A stretch of 64,000 nucleotides of DNA from Sinonovacula constricta (GCA_007844125.1 CM017556.1:20701057-20765056), one strand, 5' to 3'; positions 1 to 11,334 are shown, counted from the first letter of the stretch. Program-made: numbers and translations. Notes: generated by a model not told the origin, from the sequence alone.

Positions 1-3000
1 CAAAGTGCTTACTTTAGTTCTGTCACGTCGATTGGAAGTTTAAAGCACAGTGTCCTTCTCAGAGAAAAATACAAAGAATTTGCAAGTAAAGGGGCTCGAC
101 AAACATATTTAAGAACCCCAGTCGCCACTTTTGCCCACTGACTGTTCCAAGACAATAACGATTAAAATATTATTGTTTTATTTGTTTCCTTTGCACACAT
201 ACATGTATCAAGGGATTAAATCTATAGTTTTGGGGTTCTGTGCCCACTGCGAATATTAAAAAAGCTGAATTGTTATAAGTGCAGGAGCCCTAATCTTTGG
301 CAAGATGGTATTCACTGATAATAGGAAATTGTTAAAATGTGCAAGTTTTAAGCTGGACGGAATTGTCATCCTTAATTAAATTAAAGGTTCAGTATTATTA
401 CCGGCAGATCATATTTGACGTATCTATTTAACAACAAGCCACTCTAGCAGAAAACCTTATTAATTAATATACTTAAGACTATTCTATTTCTCACTGGTCT
501 ACCAAATGTTAAATTATAAATAAAACACCCGGTATTCATTAAAAGTATTAATTGCCAAATTTGTCACGTTTTTTTTAAATAAAAGGTTCCATCTATCAAT
601 TACCAGCGTGAAAAAAAACCAGTTACATCGGTACATTTTCGCGAACTAATATGATACATACGATAAAAGCATTAATGGATCGTGCATTTATACAGCGCAA
701 ATATATTTGCACCGAGTGACAAATTTCAAGCATACCAAATCACTTGAAATACCTGCACTTCGTAAGCCATCTTCTCTTCGACGATTGAAATACGACAAAA
801 ATAACATAACTTACTGTAATGATAACACTGTCGCATCACGATCCGAGACAAACTGGCGATAATTAAGCTGAAACCGCATAACAAATTTCACATTTTCTCT
901 CTAGGGTTTATTTTTATGACGCGTTAATTGTCACGCGTTTCTTCCATCTGGCCGTTTGTCTTTATTAATCGAACACTTACGTCATTCTAAGCAAACTTTT
1001 GTTTCAGGTAAACCACATTCCGTGAAGTATTTGACAATACTGTATGTCATTTTTCACAATAAACCGAACTGCTGACTTTACTTTTGAATGTTTTTTGTAC
1101 TATTCTGCTAACGATAGAAAAGGAGTACACGCTTTCTGACAAGATGAAGTAAGGAATCGGGAAAACCGCCGAGTTGTATATAAACATTTGAACTCGATCT
1201 TTTTTATCTCTCGAACTTTATTCGACATTAAATTAAGTGAAAAAAAATAGTAAAAAGAAATTCGTGAATATCTTCTAAAGTCGCTTATTCCTATATAAAG
1301 CTTCGAATATTGTTCAATTCCATGAGAGGGTTAGGATATTACCGTTTCTAAGAATTGAAAGAGTTAATGATAACGGTTTTTCGAGATGTTTGTTCTACTT
1401 CTTATGCATCTAACAATATTTTGTGGCCGAGATTCTTTTGTGAGCACTTGAAACAAGTTTCCAGGAACCAAGCTCATAAAAGCTCTGAACTACACACATG
1501 GTATATGTTTTATTGTTTTATTTCTTTTAATCTACTGCTTACAAATGGTAAGCTTCCTCCTTCACAACTTTTTTCTTAATCCAAAATAAGGTCACGGATG
1601 TTCTTAACTAAGAATTAAAAGCTGATGCGTTTAGGCTGAAATTATTAGTTTGCATGTACTATGTATTGTATATTCCCTAGGTTATATAACATATTATATA
1701 TACGAACTTCGAATATTCGTTCTTCGAGCGCGATACACGAATCAATGGCCAACTGTAATAACACGGCTAAATGAAAAAAAGTTCAATTTGTTCGATTTGA
1801 ATCAAATTCGAAATTTTCGTGTTTGTTGTAATAATACTTAATAATTAGGTTTGGTGGAAATTTGAATTTCGGTCGGTTTGGTATGTGTTGTAACGTTATG
1901 AATGAATCAGGTCAACATATTTTTTGTGTTGAAATATAACATGTATTACCAAATTGGATTGGATTGTTGGTTAAGACATGAATCTGCTCCAACCCTTGTC
2001 ACACATACGCCATTTTACATTTATTTAAAAGATTAAAAAGAAATATTGAAAAACATCGACTATGTATGTTTGATTTTTATAGGTTGGTAAACATGACCTT
2101 CAGAATTCCATAGACAACCCATAAAGGTATGCTGCCTTGCAAGATTTTGACATAGCAGCAGCTAAATGGAAGAACAAATCTTTTGTACTCTTGATTAACC
2201 TCTGATTAACCTCTGACCTTTCGTGTGTGATCGGAAATTTTCTAGACTGTAAGCGAGACATTGTCAGGGTAATAAATTACTCAGCTGAAGAAAAGTATGG
2301 TACCAACATGGGAGTTCGTGTTTTATTGCATTAAAACACAGGACACGTAGCAGTAAATGATAATTATTTGGTGATTTTAAGAGATGGTAGATAAGATTTT
2401 TGTTGTTGTCGGCGAAATCGACAAAGATCAAAAGAAATTCACAGTCCTTTGCGTGAAACAGTGGTATATCAAATATTTAGTCTACGTATAGGATAGGGAA
2501 AGAGTTTATTAAGACGTTTCTATAGAAGTTAGAAGCCGAAACGAGCGCAGCGAGCTAGCAGTTTTGTGTGGGATGCTTCTTGGATTTATAAACGTGCCCC
2601 ATTCATGAACTTTTCAGAAGAAGCATAGACATGGTTTGATCCCAGACAGTTTATATGGTGTATGGTTTAAACTTTAAACCAATTTGTCAGTAAAATTTAA
2701 TAGTACTGTTGTAGTTTTGAAAAAAGAAGACAAAAAGGCATACATATAATAAGAACATACATGCAATAAGACCCCGCCCCCACAAAAAAAAAAATAAAAA
2801 TAAAAAAATAAAAAGAAGAAATGCTTAGTTTTTGTATGATTTAAACCTGCATAAGCTTGGATGCAAGTCTGTTGCTGTACTGACTGTGCCACTAAGTCTT
2901 GATAATGCTTGCTCGGTGTAGTTTATATATGCCTGGTTACCAGAACAATGTTTAATTCACTCAAATTTCAACATAACCTATTCTACAGCTTTTAACATTT

Positions 3001-3003
3001 TTA
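1..3003. other. AT-rich unique non-coding stretch
   Basis: I see no gene here. The small reading frames at 1.36-1.84 kb have no recognisable domain or splice context. An A-rich run lies at about 2780-2825. A short stretch around 135-165 (CACTGACTGTTCCAAGACAATAAC) weakly resembles the core of the dispersed repeat seen at 42.1, 43.1 and 46.2 kb, but is too short to call. Confidence 0.6.
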
Positions 3004-3624
3004 TGCTCCCCGAATGAAAATTCGGGTGAGCATATAGTCACCGCGTTGTCCCTCCATCCGTCCCACATTCTTGTCCTGCCCATAACTTGTTATTTGAAGT
3101 CGCATTTTAAAATTATTTGACAGAAATGATCGTGATATCATCCATAACTTTGCTATTTATAGTTGGATTTTAAAGTTATTTCATAGAAATAATCACCATA
3201 TCGAGATGACGTGACGCGTGCAAAATATGGGTTGCTACCTTGAAAGTCAAGGTCACAGTTTGACCTTAAATCAAAACCGACCCATAACTTTGTTATTTGC
3301 ATTCACATTCACATTGATATCAAGACAAATTGTAACAAGCAAAATTTGGGTCGCTACCTTAAAGGTCAAAATCATGTCCAGCTAATACAGTTTTAGTCTA
3401 TCCGTCTACCAAATTAAATACAATACACAATAAATTGTATTTCTTGAATTCTTTGCCATTGTTAGTATGAGCAGTTCAGTTGTTCCCCAAGTTAACTCAG
3501 TGGTTGAAAGAGCTATTTCCTTCAACCTTCATAGGTTCAGGTTTGATTATGTCACTGATTTTATGGCACTAGTCCATTTACAAAATTCACCTTCATAGTT
3601 ATACAACTAACTGTTCGGGGAGCA
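3004..3624. mobile_element. 621-bp non-autonomous element with 11-bp terminal inverted repeats
   Basis: The element opens with TGCTCCCCGAA (3004-3014) and closes with the exact reverse complement TTCGGGGAGCA (3614-3624). The left end also folds on itself, because GCTCCCCGAA is followed by TTCGGGTGAGC. Inside are two diverged copies of a 'CCATAACTTTG-TATTT-GTGACGCG-GGTCGCTACCTT-AAGGTCA' type block (about 3130-3250 and 3275-3370), so it has a weak internal duplication. There is no ORF. From general knowledge, repeats beginning with this hairpin and running into 'GTCCGTCCGTCC' are common in bivalve genomes. No target-site duplication is obvious. Its class (MITE or other) is inference. Confidence 0.6.
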
Positions 3625-5290
3625 CCACGTTCTTTTGTGTTTTTTTTTGCATTTATTAGTTAGTTTGAATTTAATTTTGAATTTGAATTTAAGGAGGACC
3701 AAGTGTGACCAAGATTGGTCAAACAAGATTGTTTAGAGCAGCTTTCTTAGTCATAAACTTCATGTTTTGTACGAACAACATTTTTCCCACAGATGTTATA
3801 GGTTTAAATGTTGTTCAACATCACTAGAAAATGATATTTGTTAAAGACGTTATACTTGTACATTTTCCTTTGAAACAATGATGATTTTAACATTCAATTA
3901 GGAGACTAAGTAATAAATTTCTGATTTAAGGTTGTTATGTATGGACATTGTTTATTGTGAATAATGAGGTCAGAAGAACGAAGGCCCTGTTGTTATAATT
4001 TTTAACATGAAAAGATCAAACCTACCTTACTTAAGACAAGATTTCAGTTTATAAGAAGAAAAGTTATTTTTTATTATAAATTTAGAAAAACGCTTGTTTC
4101 TCAGTTGAGTCACAGTAATACTTATTCCAGGGACATAATTCCATTTTTGTATTCACAATTATCGTAATAGGGTTATGGTATTTTTACTGTGAAATGAGCT
4201 GTAAACAATACTATAGATACATACTATTTTGAATTTTAACTTGAGTAAAATCTCAACTGCGATATCATTCAATCATTCAGCAAGTGTGCAAGGGAAAGAA
4301 GGCATGTGTAGAAGACAGATAATGAGTCTCAAGGCACCATCTATAAAATGAGAAGACATTGTTGATTGTCAGTTATAGAGACAAGAGGGTATTACACGTT
4401 TAGGATACAACTTTGTGATAGGATTAGTGTCAACAGACACAACAATTATGTAAATATGTGGTAATCTTGCATAACAATGGTGTTGTAGTCTTTTCTTGTC
4501 TGGTACAGATAGAATCTATGCAAGCTGATGTCAGATAAAAAACAGACAGAAAAATAAATGTACAGGGCATGACAAAATGTACAGTTAGATTTTCATCACA
4601 ACGGAAACCAGAAATATTTTTAGAAGAAATGTTGCATTTGTAACGTTTAACTCAACAGAGCTTATTGACATGGTAAAGAATTATTCACAACCCACCCCCC
4701 ACAAGATTATGCCTGACAGAAGCAGATACCTCACAAACAAAACATACCATACCAAATGTGACATCACATTGTGTCGTTAGATATTTATAACATCAAGTAG
4801 GATGATATCAGAAACAAGTAATTACAGAAACAAATGTAATTGCAGGTACATATAACAATAAGCAACAATTTTTTAGCAATATAGTTATCAGTATTCAACA
4901 TATGCCGCATAAAGGTCTGTTAATTCATTATAACTTATTTAAAAGCTGTTATTCAGTTTTGTTATGTGGTATACTCTTCTTGTGAAATTGAATTTAATAA
5001 AAGATCGCTGATTGAGACACAACATGTACATGTAAGTATGAGCATCACGAAAAATACAGTCCATTGTTATAAATATCTCAAGCACTTCTCTATAACCTGA
5101 AATCAGATGAAAAGAAACTTACTATCTGCATAAAAATAGCATAAAATAATAATCATAATCCTTATCACTGATATCCATAGCATAGACTCCTTCAAATAAA
5201 ACAATGAATGAAAAAAGAAGTTTGAAACACCTTTTATGTATAACGAAAATATGACATCAAAGAAGTTACATGTATATGAAAAAACAGCAA
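3625..5290. other. AT-rich non-coding stretch
   Basis: No gene or clear repeat is visible. At its end the sequence runs into the 37-bp minisatellite. The 85-residue minus-strand frame over 5103-5360 is hydrophobic only because the DNA is AT-rich, and part of it lies in the array. Confidence 0.5.
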
Positions 5291-5765
5291 TGATAAAGTC
5301 ATATTGCCAGCCATGTTCATCAAACAATGATAAAGTCATATTGCTAGCCATGTTCATCAAACAATGATAAAGTCATATTGCTAACCATGTTCATCAAACA
5401 AAGATAAAGTCATATTGCTAGCCATGTTCATCAAACAAAGATAAAGTCAATTTGCTAGCCATGTTCATCAAACAATGATAAAGTCATATTGCTAGCCATG
5501 TTCATCAAACAAAGATAAAGTCATATTGCTAGCCATGTTCATCAAACAATGATAAAGTCATATTGCTAGCCATGTTCATCAAACAATGATAAAGTCATAT
5601 TGCTAGCCATGTTCATCAAACAAAGATAAAGTCATAATGCTAGCCATGTTCATCAAACAATGATAAAGTCATATTGCTAGCCATGTTCATCAAACAATGA
5701 TAAAGTCATATTGCTAGCCATGTTCATCAAACAATGATAAAGTCATATTGCTAGCCATGTTCATC
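5291..5765. repeat. 37-bp minisatellite, about 13 copies
   Basis: The unit reads TGATAAAGTCATATTGCTAG followed by CCATGTTCATCAAACAA and repeats head to tail with few changes. The main variant is TGATAAAG against AGATAAAG, which alternates through the array (for example 5403, 5440 and 5514 carry AGATAAAG). One copy has CAATTTG and another CATAATG. The last copy is truncated after TTCATCA. The period is not a multiple of 3, so reading frames do not stay open through it. The high similarity between copies suggests recent expansion or homogenisation. Confidence 0.95.
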
Positions 5766-5959
5766 ATTTCTTTTCTTCCAACATGTCTAATTTGTTCTCC
5801 TTCAGTCTTCATATTGTTTTATAAATGTGTTCAACATCATTATTTGGTACACAAAGTACATACAACCAACTATAACATGATTTCATATAGGTTGATAAGC
5901 CCAATAATATTTTTAATTATCTCATTTGGTATAATATCTATGAATTTAAATATATGAAT

Positions 5960-5962
<3 letters not shown>

Positions 5963-5991
<29 letters not shown>
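5963..5991. repeat. (TA)n microsatellite
   Basis: An uninterrupted run of about 29 bp of alternating A and T. Confidence 0.95.
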
Positions 5992-5995
<4 letters not shown>

Positions 5996-6568
5996 TGTTT
6001 TATATTTGTATCATAATGTATGGACAGTTGCATTGCAAACCTGTACATCTGCATAAAATTAAAGTCTTGTTAATTCAATATGTACAATATTGTATCCTAT
6101 TGTAATTACGTTTTCTAATTTTAGCACAATTACATTTTATGAGATAGTTTATAACATATTTCAACAATAGATTCACACATGCATGTATATACTGAACTGT
6201 AATTTGATGCCAGTTTTCGTGTCAATGTCTAAGGAAGCTGTGACTGTTCGTACAATCTTTGCATTATTAATCTTGTTTTCAGCTTCCCTCTTGTTGAGGG
6301 ATTACACATTCAATGCAAATGTTAAGTGCAGCATATCGCTCACTGTCACTTTTGTGACATGAAACAGATCCCACTAAAGGAAGGATAACAAAAATGGTCT
6401 GTAAACATTTTGCATGATTGAATGATTCATGCTATGTGTCTTTAGAAAAATGTTCAGGACTGTGTAAGAGACGGATGTAAAGTGTTGGCTGTGCGAATAT
6501 TTTATGAGTTTGTCGAAAATGATTTATTCCAGTCCCTCTTTGATGTGATAAATTATTTTCTCTTGCAG

Positions 6569-6644
6569 TCCGAAGTTTGTTCAAGACGACAGCTGCCATA
6601 ACGGATGCATTGTTATATTAGTCTACTGAGTGTCTAGCCGTCTT
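6569..6644 (+). other. Candidate internal exon, non-coding or stop-containing
   Basis: The 76-bp segment is preceded by a strong acceptor (ATTATTTTCTCTTGCAG) and followed by a strong donor (GTAAGT). All three frames contain stops. The best one gives PKFVQDDSCHNGCIVILVY and then TGA. It could be a 5'-UTR exon, a lncRNA exon, a premature-stop cassette exon or chance. The evidence is splice-site consensus only. Confidence 0.25.
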
Positions 6645-8321
6645 GTAAGTTTGATTAATTTTCTGCCTTTTGGCTTGTTCCATAAGGAAATATGACTGTA
6701 ATGATGTGATAGAAAAATATTTTGTGATATATTTATATGTCTTTCTTGCTAGCTACTAAAAATGATTTGAGGTTATTAAAGAAACTCTGAGAATCTCCCT
6801 TAAGCTTGATATATTCTATATTTAAAAGAAAAACTAGAGGCTTTTTTATGAAATGATTTTAAAAAAACGGGACTTTTTCTTCCTAGTCTTTGTTCATCTG
6901 TCTTTTTTCATCTGAAAGTACAGATTGATCAGGATTAAGCTTATACTGGGAGCTATTTGATCAGGTTCTTTACTATTTGCTGCTAAGTTTAATCAATATA
7001 TCCAAGCACCATTGCATGCAGATTAAGAAGATGACTTGTATGTAACAAGATAAACTAGTATAGGTTATTAATAAAATATGGTCTCATAAGTGTTATGTTG
7101 CTATGGTATGGTCTTAGATTTGGATGTAACTTCTATACTTTCAAAACCTTGATTCAGATTTAAGAAAAAAATATATGACCAAGACACGATGGCAAAATCA
7201 GTCACTCTGATTGGTTGTTCTTACATCGTTAATTTTTCACTCCAGCTAGTCCAAATCATGCCTTAATGTTTGATTGAAATTTATAAAAATATTTATATAA
7301 AAAGTAAATCCAGATGATCATACTATCTAAATAATCATTTTAAAGTATTATCAATAAGATTGGTGAATAATGGTGATATTTCTCAAAAACAGAACCAATA
7401 AATCTTGTTATCTAAGATGAAAAGTTGTTTATTAAAATAAGGATTTTGATATCAAATGAATTCTCTTGTTGAGACTTAAACTTTCTTCAGAAAATAATTT
7501 TGTTTTGTTTTTTTCTATATATTTTAGGACAAATTTATTTTTCACACCATTCCTTTTCGTATAATTCTTGGAAATCAGAAATGTTCTTAGTTTTGGCACC
7601 ACATTTCTATTTTTTGTCTTCTGGGAAGATTAATTCTGGTATCAGTATTTCACAGCAACTTCACTCTGATAAGTTTTTTTTATCTATTAGAAATTCTCTC
7701 GAGTTTTGATTGAAACTTGATATATAATGGATTTAGAATTGCAGCATCTCTTCAGGGGGATTTATCATTATTATGCACTGTGCTAGCTTGTGAATTTGGG
7801 AAAATCTGTATTCTTAATGGCTTTTAATTATCTTTGATATGAATTATTGCATAGAGTTTTTATAAAACTGATAAACATATTAAATAAGAATAAGAGAATG
7901 ATTGTGCTTTTATGCAACAGTACTACAGAGGACACAAAGTTGATGTATATGGTGTAAGTTATAAGCAAGCTATGGGATTTAAAAAAGGATACATTAAATA
8001 TCATTCTTGGTGATTGGAATGGTGAAAACCTTTTGAAAATCAGGTTTTCTTTAACTTAATGGTTCCTTAATGTATCAACATCATATTCATGTACACACCT
8101 TACCCCGAAAAATATTCTGTATAGTTTGTATGATTTTTTAGGTGTACAAGAAAGTACAACATCATTCTGGTTTAATATTATCTTTCCTGAGAACAATGTG
8201 CTCAAGGTGAGCTTTTCAGATTCTATGTCATCTGTTTCACATTGTATGATGTCAACAATTTGCTTTTGACCATGCTAGAGGCTATAGTTTTGATCTAATC
8301 TTCACCAGACTTCGTCAGGTG
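6645..8321. other. AT-rich non-coding stretch with a dispersed-repeat fragment at its end
   Basis: Mostly featureless. From about 8195 to 8320 a diverged dispersed-repeat fragment is recognisable (GTCAACAATTTGCTTTTGACC, ATGCTAGAGGC, ATCTAATCTTCACCAGACTT). It is related to the blocks at 12.92-13.31 kb and 31.93-32.27 kb. Confidence 0.5.
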
Positions 8322-8486
8322 TTCCAGGTCGCATAATGCCAATACCAAGAAAATGGAGTTTGTATACATCCCATGCTTTAAGGCTAGAGTAAATACAAGG
8401 GTAAGTTCCATGGATGGTCTTCTAGGTGTCAGGATAATAGGACAGGGTGTGGTATAGAGCCAGGGGTTCATGCTATTCACAATGAA
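8322..8486 (+). mobile_element. 5' portion of a SINE-A-like unit, interrupted at 8486
   Basis: This segment closely parallels 15876-16040: both read through 'CAAGAAAATGGAG', 'CATCCCATGCTTTAA' or its variant, 'TTCCATGGATGGTCTTCT' and 'CAGGGGTTCATGCTATTC'. In the uninterrupted copy the text continues GAAGGCAGTATGTTTTC. Here it stops after GAA and the terminus of the 5.25-kb insertion begins. The missing half resumes at 13739. It is homologous to the middle of the SINE-A family (compare GTGTCAGGATAATGTGACTG and GTGGTATCATGCCAGG at 24.25 kb). Confidence 0.8.
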
Positions 8487-9005
8487 CCCACACCAAAACC
8501 GCAAGCTTAAATAAGCTTGCGACAAGTTTGCGACAAGATTGCGGTAAGATTGCAACCAAGCGTGTTGCAATCTTATTTAAGCTTGCGGTAAGATTGCGAT
8601 AAGAAAGCCGCAATCTTAAAATTAAGCTTGCAAGGTTGCGATAGGAACCATTACGATCTTGATTGCTCGCTTGACTGCTCGCTTGCAAGCTTGCGCAATC
8701 ATGCCAAGCGAGCGGTTTGGCTCGCTTGCACGCTTGGCAAGCTTGCAAGGTTGCGATAGGAACCATTACGATCTTACTTGCTCGCTTGCAAGCTTGCGCA
8801 ATCATGCCAAGCGAGCGATTTGGCTCGCTTAGAAGCTCGCTTGGCAAGCTTGCAAGGTTGCGATAGGAACCTTTACGAGCTTGATTGCTCGCTTGCAAGC
8901 TTGCGCAATCATGCCAAGCGAGCGGTTTGACTCGCTTGCTCACTTATCCCATGCGTGCGGTTTGGCACGCTTGCAAGCTTGCGCTATCATCCCAAGCTTG
9001 TGGGT
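8487..9005. repeat. Left subterminal palindromic array of the 5.25-kb element
   Basis: More than twenty GCAAGC/GCTTGC hexamers occur here, many joined as the palindrome GCAAGCTTGC. The distal part (8487-8630) is rich in AAGATTGCGGTAAGATTGCG. The proximal part is a tandem of three units starting at 8631, 8746 and 8853 (CAAGGTTGCGATAGGAACC), 107-115 bp each. These keep a 156-codon minus-strand frame open, which is an artefact. Base composition is much richer in G+C and CpG than the neighbourhood. Subterminal repeats of this sort usually bind the transposase. Confidence 0.8.
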
Positions 9006-10021
9006 TGTTTTTTTTTTCTTTGCTTGATCAAATCCGTTGAGTGGCTAAGGTTGTGGCTAGATTGACATAAATAAAATCACTAGATAACATTTGTGGTTTT
9101 CACTTAAAAATCCGATGCAACAAAAAATTTACAGGGAAAATAACACAACAGAAAGATACTAAATATATTCCACTGCAATTAAAGACAATGGCAAAGAACA
9201 CAAAGAAGAAGTGGTCATTTATTAAAGGAAACAACTAAAAGATGCTTATCAATTAATTTATATTCTTAACCCATAGCTTGCTAAGCACTTATTAATATGA
9301 GAAAGCATGACAAGCCATTTTCGGGGGTCAAGCAAATAGGATTTTAAATGATTAAATCAAACTTAAGTATCAATTTATTTATCATTAAGAATAAAATACA
9401 TACAATGCACTCAAGAAATAGTACCACAGGTATTGTGTTCAAAAACAGTTTATAGTCAGTTCTTGTTGATTTCTCAGATGACAACTCTAGTTCAGCTTGA
9501 GGGAATCTTGCATCCTTCCTCTTACCTGCACAGCAAATGTATTTTTTCTCCAATTACGTCTGAAAAAGAAAAAAAATCCAACATTCTGCATTATTTAATT
9601 TTTTTTTTTCATTACCTGATTTTTTATTTAGCAATGAAAGATTTATTTAGTATGTAAGGGTCTTGTGTTATTTGTACCACACAGGCACCTTCAGTCAGAG
9701 TTTGATGCAGAGTAAGTGTTCAAAGATTGAAAGAAATAGATTGGAAATTTTACAAAAAACAAGGAAACAAACAAAAAACCTAATTAGATGCTGACACAAA
9801 CTTTTACAGCTTTGGTCATGATGCAAACTTGCCTATTCTTTAAAACAGCAATTTGAAAACAGCAACAAATAACAGGAGCTATAGGCAAAAGCACCCCCAT
9901 ATTTTATATGTTTAAAATCTCAGCTGAGAAATGCTGAACTAACTAAAAAGTAAAGCTTAACGAAATACTATCTTGGTTATTTTATAAGCATTAATATGCA
10001 CAAAGGGGTAAAAGTAAAACA
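9006..10021. other. Interior of the 5.25-kb element, unique AT-rich
   Basis: No repeat is recognised. It contains the splice-bracketed micro-exon candidate at 9526-9559 and an acceptor-like TCTTTAATTGCAG on the minus strand just above 9172. Nothing else stands out. Confidence 0.4.
9526..9559 (-). other. Candidate 34-bp micro-exon, minus strand
   Basis: Read on the minus strand, a very good acceptor (GGATTTTTTTTCTTTTTCAG) precedes 34 bp and an excellent donor (GCAG then GTAAGAGG) follows. Phase 0 gives an immediate stop (ACG TAA). The other two phases are open (for example VIGEKIHLLC). It therefore does not join in frame to the coding part of the candidate exon at 11244-11334 unless an unseen exon lies between, or the gene is a decayed fragment. 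It could be chance. Confidence 0.25.
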
Positions 10022-10310
10022 CCAGACCTGGTAGTGCAATCCGTAGAGTGCCGGCTCCTGGTACTAGAGGCATTGGGTTCAGTCTGGGCTGCAACATACC
10101 AAAGTCATGTTAAATGGTAGTGTTATTGCTCTCTTGCTAATACTCAAGCAAATATACAGCTAGTTCTATGACTAGTCAGTCAGGTGTCAGGATAATGTGA
10201 CTGGGTGTATCATGCCAGGTGTTCATGGCATGCTAAAATCAGTAAAAACAGCTTTATATTGGCTTCAATTGAACACTATCTTCTAATAAATTGTTGGTGG
10301 TTTGATTGTT
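10022..10310 (+). mobile_element. SINE-A copy, diverged
   Basis: A tRNA-like head (CCAGACCTGGTAGTGCAATC, box A-like; TGGGTTCAGTCTG, box B-like) is followed by the family body (ACATACCAAAGTCATG, GTGTCAGGATAATGTGACTG, TCATGCCAGGTGTTCATGGC). The tail is strongly diverged (GGCTTCAATTGAACACTATC, TTGTTGGTGGTTTGATTG). It lies head to tail against an opposite-strand copy at 10312. Confidence 0.8.
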
Positions 10311-10311
10311 T

Positions 10312-10475
10312 ATTAGGTTTATTGAGCCACCAACAGTAGTACTGGTATTTCAGTTATCTGGAGACGGTGTTCACTTGAAGCAGATATAGTGCTGCCTTCA
10401 CTGTGTATAGCATGCCATGAACAAATAACATGATACCACATCCAGTCATATTATCCTGACACCAGGCCAACCATA
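10312..10475 (-). mobile_element. SINE-A 3' portion, inverted
   Basis: The reverse complement reads as the SINE-A body and tail (GGTGTCAGGATAATATGACTG, GCATGCTATACACAGTGAAGG, TCCAGATAACTGAAATACC). The tRNA-like head is missing, as is typical of 5' truncation. With the plus-strand copy next to it, it forms an inverted pair that could make a hairpin RNA. Confidence 0.8.
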
Positions 10476-10631
10476 AACACACAGATAAATAAAAAGCCAG
10501 TAAATTCAAAATGTATGATTATTACAGCAAGATTATTTTTTTATTAATGTAAGTGAATACAGAGAACAAAGGAAATTTAAATTTAAAATATACCAACTAA
10601 TTTTAATATTATAATATTGCAATCAAAACAG

Positions 10632-10828
10632 TGGCGCCCATGGCTGAGCGGTTAGAATCGCTGACTTGAAGCTCCTCCGCCCCTCACCGCGTGGGTTCGA
10701 GTCCTAGTTGGGGTGAGAACTTCTATGTAGGGAGGTTTTCCTCCACCAATAATTAGCTGGACGTCGCCAATATGGCCATAAATGTGTCCGTGCGATGTAA
10801 CAAAAAATCAAACAAAATCAAAACAACA
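10632..10828 (+). mobile_element. SINE-B, full-length tRNA-derived copy
   Basis: The head resembles a Leu/Ser-type tRNA: box A-like TGGCTGAGCGGTTAGAATCG and box B GGGTTCGAGTCC. The body is ATGTAGGGAGGTTTTCCTCC, then CCAATAATTAGCTGGACGTC, then GTGTCCGTGCGATGTAACAA, ending in an A-rich tail (AAAATCAAACAAAATC). It is the best-preserved member of this family in the window. Related copies are at 14.7, 18.6, 19.5-19.8, 20.0, 31.0, 33.1, 35.0 and 36.0 kb. A functional tRNA gene is excluded because the cloverleaf stems do not close. Confidence 0.85.
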
Positions 10829-10876
10829 TATGATTTCCAAAAAATGACATCTTCATGTACCAACAGCTGCACCATG

Positions 10877-11147
10877 GGATTAGGGATTAGGGATAAGCCG
10901 GCATTTTTGCCGATACTGCGCAGCGACATTTCTATCATTACAGCACAGGGGCACTTATGAGGTGCCCAGGGACTGAACCCGGCCGGTCCATTATACTGAC
11001 ACCGACGAGTCAGGCGTAATGCTGTCCCCGTAGCCCCGAGCGTTAGGAGGGAAGCCACTACTACCAACTTTAAAGTCTTTGGTATGACCCGGCCGGGGTT
11101 CGAACCCACGACCTCCCGATCCGCAAGCCGACGCTCGCTGCACCATG
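10877..11147 (-). mobile_element. SINE-C, tRNA-derived, minus strand
   Basis: On the minus strand a tRNA-like head (GGTGCAGCGAGCGTCGGCTT) and a perfect box B (GGGTTCGAACCC, complement of 11096-11107) lead into GTCATACCAAAGACTTTAAA, GGTAGTAGTGGCTTCC and CGGCCGGGTTCAGTCCCTGG. It ends with a short repeated CCCTAAT tail. A second copy is at 36487-36755. The 3' tail ATCCCTAATCCCTAATCCC is similar to telomere-type units. Confidence 0.85.
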
Positions 11148-11243
11148 CAATTAATAATAAACATGGTAGTGCTAAAAGGTAGCAAATGCATTAATACAAG
11201 AACTGGTACAAATGGTCAAAATGTTACATAGTTATCTCAGTAC

Positions 11244-11334
11244 CTTTTGTCTGTCATCCATGCGTTGCTCTTCACTGACCTCCTTATTGACATCCGTCTG
11301 CATCTCCGATTATTTTTTGTTCACTTGCATCTGG
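11244..11334 (-). CDS. Candidate second exon with start codon, minus strand
   Basis: Read on the minus strand, acceptor TTTGAAACAG precedes 91 bp that end at donor AAAAG/GTACTGAG. An ATG at 11303 follows an in-frame TAA nine bases upstream and opens a 20-codon frame to the donor in phase 0: MQTDVNKEVSEEQRMDDRQK. The peptide is charged and hydrophilic like a protein N-terminus. I do not recognise the gene; the DVN..V..EDQ pattern is faintly like the start of prefoldin subunit 4, which is a guess. Upstream lies a promoter-like block and a candidate non-coding first exon. No in-frame continuation was found, so it may be a captured 5' fragment inside the 5.25-kb element. Confidence 0.3.

Noticed and set aside
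2525..2570. GCCGAAACGAGCGCAGCGAG patch
   Set aside because: It is short, GC-rich and slightly palindromic (GAGCGCAGCGAGC), but has no partner copy or feature in the window.
5291..5765. CRISPR-like direct repeats
   Set aside because: The repeats are directly contiguous 37-bp units with no unique spacers, in an animal genome. This is a minisatellite.
8473..8943. 156-codon minus-strand frame with repeated LAWHDCASLQAS
   Set aside because: It is translated from the GCAAGCTTGC-rich subterminal array of the transposon. The repetition is of DNA origin.
10632..10710. tRNA-Leu/Ser gene
   Set aside because: A-like and B boxes are present, but the acceptor and anticodon stems do not pair and a SINE body with an A-rich tail follows.
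10753..11191. 118- and 66-codon minus-strand frames
   Set aside because: They fall within SINE-C and SINE-B DNA (RGFEPRPGHTKDFKVGSSGF is box B read as protein).
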